Assembly: GCA_002433595.1 (NCBI GenBank) | Contig: DJIL01000030.1 | Coordinates: 1 to 27,408, forward strand | Direction: 5' to 3' | DNA: 27,408 nucleotides | DNA from: a bacterium UBP8_UBA6595 | Lineage (GTDB): Bacteria > Margulisbacteria > Marinamargulisbacteria > UBA6595 | Shown here: one piece after another, positions 9,204-17,041 of the stretch | Position numbering within the stretch: position 1 is the first letter of the stretch | Layout: the number at the start of each line of letters is the position of its first letter | Position numbers and translations under genes: made by a program | Notes under the pieces: model-generated | Told to the model about the DNA's origin: nothing | The model's input: only the letters and a program-made list of their open reading frames with translations | The model's database searches: none

Positions 9204-10303
9204 GCTTATATAAGGTTAACAGAGATTCATGAATAAAGTTACCCAAATCACCGTTTAAAACAGCATCCACATCTGAATTTTCTAATCCTGTTCGATGATC
9301 TTTTACCAATTTATATGGATACAGCACATACGATCGAATTTGGTTTCCCCATGCGTTATCCGAGGTGTCTTTTAATGTCGCAATGTGATCCGCCTGTTGC
9401 TTTTCTTTGAGCGCAATTAATCGCGATTTAAGCACAGCCATTGCCATTTCTCGATTTTCAGTTTGAGACCGACTATCTTGAGACTGTGCAACTATATTTG
9501 TTGGGACGTGTGTAATTCGAACAGCGGAGTCCGTTTTATTTACATGTTGACCTCCCGCACCCGATGCCCGATAGGTATCAATTTTCAAATCTTTACTTGG
9601 AATATTGAAATCATCCTGACGGTTATCAAAATGGGGCACAACATCGACTGCGGCAAATGATGTTTGCCGTTTATCTTTAGCATTAAAGGGTGATATGCGA
9701 ACCAAGCGGTGCACCCCCGATTCCGTTTTTAGATAGCCGTATGCCAAATGGCCGCTTACTAAAAACGTCAGCGTTTTTACTCCAGACTGGTCCCCCAAGA
9801 CGGAGTCTATGACCCGAACAGAATACCCTTGTTTTTCAAACCAACGCTGATACATTCGCGACAACATTGTGCCCCAGTCCTGAGCATCCAGTCCGCCGGC
9901 ACCGGAATAAATGCCCACAATGGCATCATAAGCATCGTATTTTTTATTTAATAGCGATTGAATTTCAAGTTGTCTAACCGCCTGTACAAACAAATGAATA
10001 TCCGATTCAACTTCAGCAATTAACTCACGGTCTGAGTCATCCAAAGTAATCCATTCGGTCAAGTTTTCAGATTGTTTATGCAGTTTTTCATACGTTTGGA
10101 GAACTGATTTAATTTGGTTAAGTTCTTTTAAGCGTACAGACGCATTAACCTGATCATCCCAAAACCCCGGCAAGGCCATTTCGGTATCCAATTGCTGAAT
10201 ACGATCGCGTTTAGCATCAATCTCAAAGATAGTTTCCCAGGTGATACAGCCCCTGCTTACTCCCCTCAAATTGTTGAATCAGCTCATAATGAACAGCACT
10301 CAT
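9193..10303 (-). CDS. prfB: Peptide chain release factor 2, with programmed +1 frameshift
   Basis: RF2 reads UAA and UGA stops and triggers peptide release. The real start is the ATG at 10303-10301, which overlaps the secA stop as ATGA. A 26-codon first frame (MSAVHYELIQQFEGSKQG then LYHLGNYL) ends at an in-frame TGA (10225-10223). Reading continues after a +1 shift on CTT-T into EIDAKRDRIQQL. The fused product is 369 aa, close to the usual RF2 length. The stop-recognition motif SPF falls at residues 204-206 and the catalytic GGQ (SGAGGQHVNKTDSAV) at 250-252, almost the same numbers as in E. coli. AAGG about 8 nt before the ATG can serve as ribosome-binding site. The neighbour order secA-prfB is common in bacteria. 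Confidence 0.95.
10223..10239 (-). promoter_or_regulatory. prfB programmed +1 frameshift site (autoregulatory)
   Basis: On the coding strand the site reads TGGGAAACTATCTTTGA, with TATCTTTGA identical to the classic RF2 frameshift site. Low RF2 lets the ribosome slip from CUU into the +1 frame at UGA, which restores RF2 synthesis. Two details differ from E. coli: the base after UGA is G, not C, and the SD-like GGGA is about 6 nt from CUU instead of 3. Confidence 0.9.
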
Positions 10304-12573
10304 ACCGGCGCCTTTTCAAATTTTAGAATAACCCGCATCATTACGGATAACGACTCAAATCGAATCGCTATTAACAGTTCTTTAAATAATTCAAATGCTT
10401 CTTTTTTGTACTCAATTAACGGGTCTTTTTGCCCCCAAGCCCGCAATCCAATGCCTTCACGAAGTGCATCCATGGCCTGCAATTGATCCACCCATTTTCG
10501 ATCCACTGTTCGAAGTACAATGTAGCGAACAACATCTGAAACCACGGCATCCGGATGCCCACTAAAATGAGTTTTCAATTGCTGATAATAAGCGTCCGAT
10601 ACTGATTCATGATTCCCAGGTTTTGTAAAAACGTCGTGCAATAATGTTTGATCAAATGCGGGCTGTTCCAGCAAGGCATCAATAAATTTGCGCATGTAGG
10701 TCAAGGTATTGTCATGCAATAAAATAGCGTCGCGAATATCATAAATTGTTTGCCGCTGCTGCGTGACCACGTCATCGTATTGCAAGACTTGCTTACGGGA
10801 TGAGTAGTAATGTTGCTCTACTTTTTGTTGTGCTTTTGCAATGGATCGGTTAACCAAAGAATGCTCAATAACCATGGTGTCATCCATGCCCAAGCGATCC
10901 ATCATATTTTTCATGCGATCTGAGCCAAAAAGCTTCATTAAATCGTCTTCCATAGACACATAAAACTCGGATGAACCGGGGTCGCCTTGTCGTCCGGCAC
11001 GGCCACGTAATTGATTGTCAATCCGTCGAGACTCGTGGCGTTCCGTACCAATAATCGCCAACCCCCCCACATCAACCACTCCATCTGTCAACTTAATATC
11101 TGTCCCTCGACCCGCCATGTTGGTCGCAATTGTCACCGCATTTTCTTCACCAGCTTTTGCGACAATATCGGCCTCCCGACTGTGATGCTTTGCATTTAGA
11201 ACCGTGTGAGGAATTCCTTTTTCTTTGAATTTTTGGCTTAGAAACTCAGAGGATTCAATTGATATTGTTCCCACTAGTACTGGCCGGCCTTCCAAATTCA
11301 AGGTATGCACGCGATCAACAATCGCGGCATACTTCCCCGTTTGTGTTTTATATACCAAATCCGCTCGATCTTCTCGTTTCAAGGGTCGATTCGCTGGAAT
11401 TTCAACAACATTAAGCCCATAAATTGAACGGAACTCTTCCGATTCTGTAATGGCAGTGCCTGTCATCCCACACAACTTTGGAAACATCCGAAAATAATTT
11501 TGAAATGTAATGCTCGCCAATGTTTGACTTTCTTTTTGAATTTTTAATTTCTCGCAGGCTTCAATAGATTGATGTAGACCATCGGAATACCGTCGACCAT
11601 CCATAAGACGGCCGGTAAATTCATCCACAATAATAACCTGCCCATCCTTTACCACATAATCCACATCTTTTTTAAATAAATGCAAGGCTCGGAGACATTG
11701 AACAGCCATATGCGCATACCCCATGCTTTCAACAGAGAAAATACTGTCTAGCTTTAATTGTTTCTCTAAGGCTTCGTTGCCGGCTTCCGTTAACACTATA
11801 TTTTTATGCTTTAAATCGCAGGTAAAGTGCGTCTCATTCAACAAACTTCGACATGCTTTTACGACTTTACCATACTTTGAAGTCGAATCATTAATCGGCC
11901 CTGAAATAATTAATGGGGTTCGCGCTTCGTCAATTAACACACTATCGACTTCATCAATAATGGCAAAGTGCCGCCGTGTTTGACAGCATTCCTCTCGATG
12001 CGTCGCTAAATGGTCGCGCAGGTAATCAAATCCATATTCGTTATTTGTCCCGTAAGTAACATCACAGGCATAGGCTTTTAAACGAGAATCCGGCGACATA
12101 TCTGACTGAATCAGTCCAACTGATAAACCCAAGAACTCAAATACAGCGCCCATCCATTCACAATCTCGTTTTGCTAAATAATCATTGACCGTCACCACAT
12201 AAACACCCTGACCACTAAGTGCGTTTAAATAAGCCGGCAATGTTGCGACTAATGTTTTACCTTCACCTGTTTTCATCTCCGCAATACTACCGGAATGTAG
12301 AACGATCCCTCCCATTAGCTGTACATCAAAATGGCGCATGCCCAGCACACGATACGCCGCTTCACGCACAACGGCGAAAGCCTCAACTAGCAACGAGTCA
12401 ATTGTCTTTCCTGATGCAATTAAGGCTTTGAATTCATCTGTTTTTTCCCGCAAAGCATCATCCGATAATGCTTGCATACCAGACTCCAAAGCATTGATTT
12501 GCTTAACTGTTCCGTAATATGGTTTTAATTGGCGCTCCTTAAAATAACGTTTTATCTCTTTAAGTACTACCAT
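10300..12573 (-). CDS. secA: Preprotein translocase ATPase SecA (short form)
   Basis: SecA drives Sec-dependent preproteins through SecYEG using ATP. The 757-aa product carries the Walker A motif MKTGEGKT (residues 100-107), the DEVD box with SVLIDEARTPLIISG (207-224), the second nucleotide-binding domain (TNMAGRGTDI and QLRGRAGRQGDPGSS), and a complete scaffold ending near LSVMMRVILKFEKAPV. It lacks the C-terminal linker and cysteine-rich zinc tail that bind SecB or lipid in many SecA proteins, so it is 80-140 aa shorter than those. Its ATG overlaps the stop of the FliG-like gene (TAATG) without a visible ribosome-binding site, indicating translational coupling to the flagellar genes. Its own stop overlaps the prfB start. 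Confidence 0.96.
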   Translation of the reverse strand: MVVLKEIKRYFKERQLKPYYGTVKQINALESGMQALSDDALREKTDEFKALIASGKTIDSLLVEAFAVVREAAYRVLGMRHFDVQLMGGIVLHSGSIAEMKTGEGKTLVATLPAYLNALSGQGVYVVTVNDYLAKRDCEWMGAVFEFLGLSVGLIQSDMSPDSRLKAYACDVTYGTNNEYGFDYLRDHLATHREECCQTRRHFAIIDEVDSVLIDEARTPLIISGPINDSTSKYGKVVKACRSLLNETHFTCDLKHKNIVLTEAGNEALEKQLKLDSIFSVESMGYAHMAVQCLRALHLFKKDVDYVVKDGQVIIVDEFTGRLMDGRRYSDGLHQSIEACEKLKIQKESQTLASITFQNYFRMFPKLCGMTGTAITESEEFRSIYGLNVVEIPANRPLKREDRADLVYKTQTGKYAAIVDRVHTLNLEGRPVLVGTISIESSEFLSQKFKEKGIPHTVLNAKHHSREADIVAKAGEENAVTIATNMAGRGTDIKLTDGVVDVGGLAIIGTERHESRRIDNQLRGRAGRQGDPGSSEFYVSMEDDLMKLFGSDRMKNMMDRLGMDDTMVIEHSLVNRSIAKAQQKVEQHYYSSRKQVLQYDDVVTQQRQTIYDIRDAILLHDNTLTYMRKFIDALLEQPAFDQTLLHDVFTKPGNHESVSDAYYQQLKTHFSGHPDAVVSDVVRYIVLRTVDRKWVDQLQAMDALREGIGLRAWGQKDPLIEYKKEAFELFKELLIAIRFESLSVMMRVILKFEKAPV

Positions 12574-12995
12574 TAGTCTAATTTTATAGTATCTAAAATA
12601 ACAGAGGCTACTATCGTTTGAATGGGATTGTCTTGGAATTTACAGTCTCGTATTGCTAGTCGTTGAGCACTTGGAAATCCCGCAATAACAGAGTCTGAAC
12701 TATCGGTATCTAGTTGCCGCAACACAAAAGCAATTACAGGAACCGACTCCCCTTCCAATTCAGTAATAATTCGTTGAACTCGCTGATCTTCGGCTACTAA
12801 TTGTGCTGATTCTTTTGTTTCTAAAACATACACTTCTTTTTCAACTTCATCATACAAATCACTCGTTAGTTCAACGGCTATATCAAGCCGGTCGTGTATT
12901 TTTTGAGCAATAGATTCGGGCAATCGATCCAAAACATTCCCCCCATGGGCTTCCAATGCTTGAATTAACGCGACTGCTTTTTCCAAACCATTCAT
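12573..12995 (-). CDS. Short FliG-like flagellar switch protein lacking the torque domain
   Basis: The 140-aa protein starts with a segment like the FliG N-terminal domain (EKAVALIQALEAHGGNVLDRLP, residues 5-26). An acidic helical stretch (about 38-80) follows. Then comes a segment like the FliG middle domain, with SVPVIAFVLRQLDTD (84-98) where FliG has its EHPQ motif and AGFPSAQRLAIRD (105-117) where FliG reads like 'LPEELRxDVxxRI'. FliG normally has about 335 aa and links FliF, FliM and the stators; here the C-terminal charged torque domain is absent. The gene directly follows fliF (ATGA overlap, strong GAGGAGG ribosome-binding site), exactly where fliG is expected. It is immediately followed by secA, so no remnant of a C-domain can be hidden downstream. 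An unrelated adaptor in the fliG position remains possible. Confidence 0.55.
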   Translation of the reverse strand: MNGLEKAVALIQALEAHGGNVLDRLPESIAQKIHDRLDIAVELTSDLYDEVEKEVYVLETKESAQLVAEDQRVQRIITELEGESVPVIAFVLRQLDTDSSDSVIAGFPSAQRLAIRDCKFQDNPIQTIVASVILDTIKLD

Positions 12996-14497
12996 ACCGA
13001 AGCCTCCTCAGTGTCGTTTCCCACCCATTGCGTAATAATTGTTGCAATTGATTCCGGACTTTGTTGGGCTAATGTTTTTAACTTTGATACAATAGGGTCC
13101 TCAGTATTGTCTGAATGCTCGGGAATAGGGGGTACGTTTTTTGCTCGTTTTTTTCGCCAATATAGGCCAAAAACCATGCTGAAAAAACCAATTAAGCCAC
13201 CAATCGCCCATCGGCCATACTTTTGTGTCCAAGCAATGCGAATGGATGAATCTGTATCCACATCTACAGATGCTACTAAATCAACACTATCTGTTAGTCC
13301 TAATGACGCTAGATTTAATTTAATAGTATCTCGACCCTGAATATACGCAACAGACCCTGCAACAACACTAAATACTTTCTTTTTTAAAATAGGTTCTAAA
13401 ACTGGTATTTGATCCGAATCCACAACAATACTAATACTCATGCGTTTGATATTCACTGAACTATATTTTTTGTTCTTTATTTTTTCAAATTCAATGGCTA
13501 ATGTAGACTGATACGTATTATCTGGCAAAACACCTCGAAGCATTTTATTCATTTTTTCTAAACGAACCTGTTCCATACTTACTTTTAATGCCTGTCTGGC
13601 ATCCAGCCAAGATTGAGAGTCAATCTGATCAGACGCTTGTTGGTTGGCCAAGGAGTCTACTGGTACTTTTGGTTTAACAGACACAATTGGCAGGGTTTCT
13701 TTCTTAGGTAACTGCGCCTTTGGCACATCTAATTTAGCCATGTCACCATTCTTAATTCGATCCTCAATGCCCATAGACAAAACATTGGAATATGTATCAA
13801 CAACCGAAATATTACCAAACCCCAAATTCTCAATTGAATTTTGAACTAACTTCATAATACTAAACACTGTTTTATCCGATACTTTACGCCCATCAACTCC
13901 CCGAACTAATACAGAAGCCGTGACTGGTGGCTGTTTTTTTTGCCAACCCGCTTTTTCTGGCACGACAATTCGAACCTGGCTGTTTTGAACATCGTAAAAC
14001 TGTTCAATCATTTTACTAAGCTCACCCGCCAGCGCCCGATTATATCGAATACGCTTATCGTATTCAGTTACCCCAAACCCTTGGTCTTCGTCCAATAATT
14101 CAAACCCTGTTGCGCCACGGGAGGGAATCCCTTTTAAGGCTAGCAAGTTTTTAGCAGATTCATAATATCGACGATCGACACTCAAGTTAAAAAACCGACC
14201 CGATCGCTCCACATCAAATGCAATACCATGCAAACTAAGTTCTTTAATGGCTTGCGACGTTACAGCGTTTTGCATTTGACTATGCAAACGCTTGTACTTT
14301 ATTTTACCTTTATCTCGTGTAGTTTTACTAACAACAACCGAATCATCTGGGGAGCCGACTGTACTTTTCTCTGGACGTGTTTGAAAGAAAAACAAAAGCC
14401 CAACACCAATGATTAAAACCCCAATAACAATAGCTAATAAACGCATGGAGCGCCGTTGTGTGTTTACATTTGATTCCATATCTGACAACTCGGGCAT
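12992..14497 (-). CDS. fliF: Flagellar MS-ring protein FliF
   Basis: FliF forms the inner-membrane MS ring on which the rod, export gate and C ring assemble. The 501-aa protein has an N-terminal transmembrane helix (about residues 18-38, LLAIVIGVLIIGVGLLFFF). A YscJ/FliF periplasmic ring-building region follows (GIPSRGATGFELLDEDQGFGVTEY, then KMIEQFYDVQNSQVRIVVPE). A second helix lies near 430-448, and a cytoplasmic tail ends in KLKTLAQQSPESIATIITQW, which resembles the FliG-binding motif. The kept tail implies a FliG partner, presumably the short gene downstream. It starts 7 nt after fliE. Slightly shorter than the usual 520-560 aa. Confidence 0.93.
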   Translation of the reverse strand: MPELSDMESNVNTQRRSMRLLAIVIGVLIIGVGLLFFFQTRPEKSTVGSPDDSVVVSKTTRDKGKIKYKRLHSQMQNAVTSQAIKELSLHGIAFDVERSGRFFNLSVDRRYYESAKNLLALKGIPSRGATGFELLDEDQGFGVTEYDKRIRYNRALAGELSKMIEQFYDVQNSQVRIVVPEKAGWQKKQPPVTASVLVRGVDGRKVSDKTVFSIMKLVQNSIENLGFGNISVVDTYSNVLSMGIEDRIKNGDMAKLDVPKAQLPKKETLPIVSVKPKVPVDSLANQQASDQIDSQSWLDARQALKVSMEQVRLEKMNKMLRGVLPDNTYQSTLAIEFEKIKNKKYSSVNIKRMSISIVVDSDQIPVLEPILKKKVFSVVAGSVAYIQGRDTIKLNLASLGLTDSVDLVASVDVDTDSSIRIAWTQKYGRWAIGGLIGFFSMVFGLYWRKKRAKNVPPIPEHSDNTEDPIVSKLKTLAQQSPESIATIITQWVGNDTEEASV

Positions 14498-14504
14498 TAT
14501 TTAA

Positions 14505-14945
14505 CTATACCTGCATATTTTGAATTTCTTTAAAACTTTGGCTAAACGAACTCATAACAGTGCTTAATAATGTCATGGATACATTTAATTGTGCGGTTGC
14601 CATGGTAACTTCTTCAACCGATGCTTTTCGATCCACATACCGTTGGATTAAATCGTTAGTCTTATGTTCCATTTTGCTCACGTCTTCCAAGGACCGTACG
14701 ATGCCTGCAAAAAGCATAGCAAAGGGTGTGCTGTCTACGACCTGTTCTTGTTCTATTTTATCTTGTTTAATTGCATTTACCTGCGCAGACTTTTGATCAA
14801 ACTCAACTTTTTTTCGTTGGATTTTTTCAGTTGAATCTTGTAAAACAGCGGCATATACCCCGGAAAAAGAAGGGTCTTCTTTGGTAGGGTTTAGCAAGGG
14901 TATTATTGGGAGGGGGGCAGTGCCTGGCGAAAGTGCTGGTATCAT
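14505..14945 (-). CDS. fliE: Flagellar hook-basal body complex protein FliE
   Basis: FliE joins the MS ring to the proximal rod. The 146-aa protein has a proline-rich N-terminus, a charged helical middle, and a C-terminal FliE signature: ATAQLNVSMTLLSTVMSSF followed by KEIQNMQV, close to the typical ending 'YQEIMRMQV'. It is longer than the usual roughly 100 aa because of the N-terminal half. Its ATG overlaps the flgC stop as ATGA, and GGAG lies about 11 nt upstream. Order flgB-flgC-fliE-fliF is the standard basal-body order. Confidence 0.87.
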   Translation of the reverse strand: MIPALSPGTAPLPIIPLLNPTKEDPSFSGVYAAVLQDSTEKIQRKKVEFDQKSAQVNAIKQDKIEQEQVVDSTPFAMLFAGIVRSLEDVSKMEHKTNDLIQRYVDRKASVEEVTMATAQLNVSMTLLSTVMSSFSQSFKEIQNMQV

Positions 14946-15379
14946 TTTAAAATCTCCAATGTTGACTGAAAGGTACTTCTAGCGGACTTAAATACGGTTG
15001 TATTTGCTTCGTACAAAACATTTGTGTAAGATAAATCGATCATCTCTTCTGAAATATTAACATTAGGTATATAAACAAATCCATACTTATCTGCAAATGG
15101 ATGCGATGGATCAAAGGCTTTTCCAAATGGTTGCTGACTTTCAGCAACGCCATCAACCCAAACATCATTCCCTTGCGATCGAATGAGGGGGTACTGCTTG
15201 GCGTAAGGCAGCCCATTTTCTGTTCGCAAGGTAAACGCATTGGCAACATTTTTTGCAATAAGCTCTAGCCGGTATTTTTGAATTAAAACGCCTTGAGCAC
15301 TAATAGCGAGGGCATCTTCAGAACCCAGCTGTGCATGACCAAGCAAACTAATTACCAATACAAGAATTACCCCTTTCAT
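14942..15379 (-). CDS. flgC: Flagellar proximal rod protein FlgC with a Sec-type N-terminal leader
   Basis: Residues 24-50 match the FlgC N-terminal rod motif (LAISAQGVLIQKYRLELIAKNVANA, in two parts around residue 33). The middle includes QPFGKAFDPSHPFADKYG and YVYIPNV-like text, and the C-terminus is IDLSYTNVLYEANTTVFKSA, all typical of FlgC. In place of the usual immediate start it has a 22-residue extension, MKGVILVLVISLLGHAQLGS, which reads as a signal peptide: Lys2, hydrophobic 4-13, possible cleavage after HA16. No in-frame ATG exists downstream to remove it, and the ATG overlaps the flgB stop (ATGA), so the start is well supported. FlgC is normally exported by the flagellar type III apparatus without cleavage. 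Confidence 0.88.
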   Translation of the reverse strand: MKGVILVLVISLLGHAQLGSEDALAISAQGVLIQKYRLELIAKNVANAFTLRTENGLPYAKQYPLIRSQGNDVWVDGVAESQQPFGKAFDPSHPFADKYGFVYIPNVNISEEMIDLSYTNVLYEANTTVFKSARSTFQSTLEILK

Positions 15380-15684
15380 TTTTTACCCATTGCGGCAACT
15401 GTCTTTAAAATACTTAGCTTGGTTGTTAACAACTTTGAGCAGGCTGAATGATATAAATTCAACTGAGACAGGCGTGACATATTGCTTTCTAATGTTGCTT
15501 TTCTAGATTCCAGCCCCCGACGCTTTTTCTGCTTGTTTTCTACTTCTTCCAACACTCCTGAAAAACTGCTTGTATATCCAGGTGTTGATGAATTAGCAAT
15601 GTCACGGGCTAATCTCGCCTGCGTAGCCGTTGAGCGCTTAATCGCATTTTGCAAGGCTACCATTGCTGGATCAAACAGTTTCAT
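15376..15684 (-). CDS. flgB: Flagellar proximal rod protein FlgB
   Basis: FlgB forms the base of the rod together with FlgC, FlgF and FliE. The 102-aa protein begins MKLFDPAMVALQNAIKRSTA and carries the rod motif ARDIANSSTPGYTS (about residues 26-39). The middle region is short and basic (NKQKKRRGLESRK), and the C-terminal helix HSACSKLLTTKLSILKT fits FlgB. It is 25-35 aa shorter than most FlgB proteins. A ribosome-binding site AGGAGA lies about 7 nt before the ATG, and the gene overlaps the rod-binding gene by 14 bp upstream and flgC by 4 bp downstream. In contrast to FlgC it has no leader. Confidence 0.85.
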   Translation of the reverse strand: MKLFDPAMVALQNAIKRSTATQARLARDIANSSTPGYTSSFSGVLEEVENKQKKRRGLESRKATLESNMSRLSQLNLYHSACSKLLTTKLSILKTVAAMGKK

Positions 15685-15991
15685 TAGAATTCTCCTGTGC
15701 TAAATCATCCCCTATATATCGCCCCATTATTTGTCGAATATTTAAGGCATCTTGCTTGACCAATTGATTTGTTAATAATTGACTCATCAGCTGCTTGGCT
15801 ACAGTATTATCATACGCAATTACCGAGTCTGTTTGATAAACATCAAAGGATGACTCAACCACCTGCTCAGTAAACATCTCTTTCAAAAACAACGTTTGAA
15901 ATGAATCTAAATGGCCCCTATATGTGGTGGGTTTTTTCGTGTTCATTTCGGTAATCATATTTAAGCTATTCGTAATAATTGAAACATCCAT
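15671..15991 (-). CDS. flgJ: FlgJ-type rod-binding protein (no muramidase domain)
   Basis: The 106-aa protein matches the rod-binding N-terminal domain of FlgJ: FQTLFLKEMFTEQVVESSF (about residues 31-49) and the later DNTVAKQLMSQLLTNQLVKQ segment. In enterobacteria FlgJ also has a C-terminal peptidoglycan hydrolase that clears a path for the rod; that half is missing here, as in many other phyla where the hydrolase is separate. A strong GGAGG within the last codons of flgI drives its start, and its ATG directly follows the flgI stop (TAAATG). The symbol is used in the domain sense only. Confidence 0.8.
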   Translation of the reverse strand: MDVSIITNSLNMITEMNTKKPTTYRGHLDSFQTLFLKEMFTEQVVESSFDVYQTDSVIAYDNTVAKQLMSQLLTNQLVKQDALNIRQIMGRYIGDDLAQENSNETV

Positions 15992-17041
15992 TTAAATTAC
16001 CTCCACATGCGCAATCAAGGCGCCCGATGCTTTTAAAGACTGAATAATAGCAATTAAGTCTTTTGGTCGGGTACCTAACTTATTCAATGCTGATACTAAA
16101 CTATCCAGTGTTGATCGCGGCTCTAAAACCACAACAGGGTTCCGTTTATTTTGAACAAATGCTTGGTTGCTCTTAATTTGAATAGACACATTGCCATGCG
16201 TTAAGGCAACTGGCAATAACCGAACTTTTTCACCAATTACAATAGTACCCGTGCGGGCATTAATTACAACACGCGCTAGGCCATCAGGCTCGACCTCTAC
16301 CATTTCAAGCTGCGCCATTAAATCCACCAAACTCCCTTCATTGTAGTCTAGAAATGGGATTTTAATAGTCGCCGAATCAACCGCCATTGCCCCAAAGAAT
16401 CCAGTATCATTCATAGCCTTGGCCACACGCGATGCCGTAATATAATTGGATTGATTTAACACCACCGTGATAAAGCGTTGATCTTGAACCGTTCTTGGCA
16501 CCTCAGCCTCAACAATACCGCCATTTGGAATTAAACCAACGGTTGTTGTGTCTTGTAATATTGTTGCTTGAGCTTTGCGAGATACATCACCATGCACCAC
16601 AACAGAACCCTGGGCTACTACATAAGTTTTATTATCGGCTCCTTTCAGTTCAGCCATTAGCAATGTTCCTCCCGATAATGAAATAGAATCTCCAATTGAC
16701 GAAACCGTCACAGGTATTGTCTGTCCTTTTTTACTATACAATGGCAATTGGGCCGTTACCATAACAGCCGCAACATTTCGAGATCGAAAAAAATCATTGG
16801 TTTCAGGCGCGATTCCTGAGCGGGCAATCACATTGGTTAACGCTTTATTTGTAAAAATAGACCGGTGAGAGTCCCCCGTGTTGCGCAAGCCAACTACCAA
16901 ACCAAACCCATAAATTTGATTGTCTCGATCTTGTAAAATTTTACCAATATCTTTAACACGAACCATTGGAGCCGCATGCAAAACACTCGCCGCAATTACC
17001 AATACCACCACTGTAGCAACGCATCGATTTAAAATAGCCAT
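15992..17041 (-). CDS. flgI: Flagellar P-ring protein FlgI
   Basis: FlgI forms the periplasmic P ring around the rod at the peptidoglycan. The 349-aa protein starts with a Sec signal peptide (hydrophobic residues 9-20, cleavage probably after LHAA near residue 24). Mature family motifs follow: RVKDIGKILQDRDNQIYGFG, LVVGLRNTGDS, and later ARVVINARTGTIVIGEKVRL. The C-terminus contains TLDSLVSALNKLGTRPKDLIA, typical for FlgI. It overlaps flgH by 13 bp with AAGGAT as ribosome-binding site 7 nt upstream. Its presence with flgH implies a peptidoglycan layer plus an outer membrane. Confidence 0.95.
   Translation of the reverse strand: MAILNRCVATVVVLVIAASVLHAAPMVRVKDIGKILQDRDNQIYGFGLVVGLRNTGDSHRSIFTNKALTNVIARSGIAPETNDFFRSRNVAAVMVTAQLPLYSKKGQTIPVTVSSIGDSISLSGGTLLMAELKGADNKTYVVAQGSVVVHGDVSRKAQATILQDTTTVGLIPNGGIVEAEVPRTVQDQRFITVVLNQSNYITASRVAKAMNDTGFFGAMAVDSATIKIPFLDYNEGSLVDLMAQLEMVEVEPDGLARVVINARTGTIVIGEKVRLLPVALTHGNVSIQIKSNQAFVQNKRNPVVVLEPRSTLDSLVSALNKLGTRPKDLIAIIQSLKASGALIAHVEVI

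Noticed and set aside
10270..10303. prfB starting at an internal GTG/ATG-like codon near 10269 as a simple uninterrupted gene
   Set aside because: The peptide before the shift site in that frame (MRGVSRGCITW) is unlike RF2, while the overlapping frame from 10303 gives a proper start, the TATCTTTGA shift site and the right total length.
12573..12995. Short FliG-like gene as a frameshifted full-length fliG
   Set aside because: The sequence after the stop is fully used by secA in another frame, so no C-terminal FliG coding remains.
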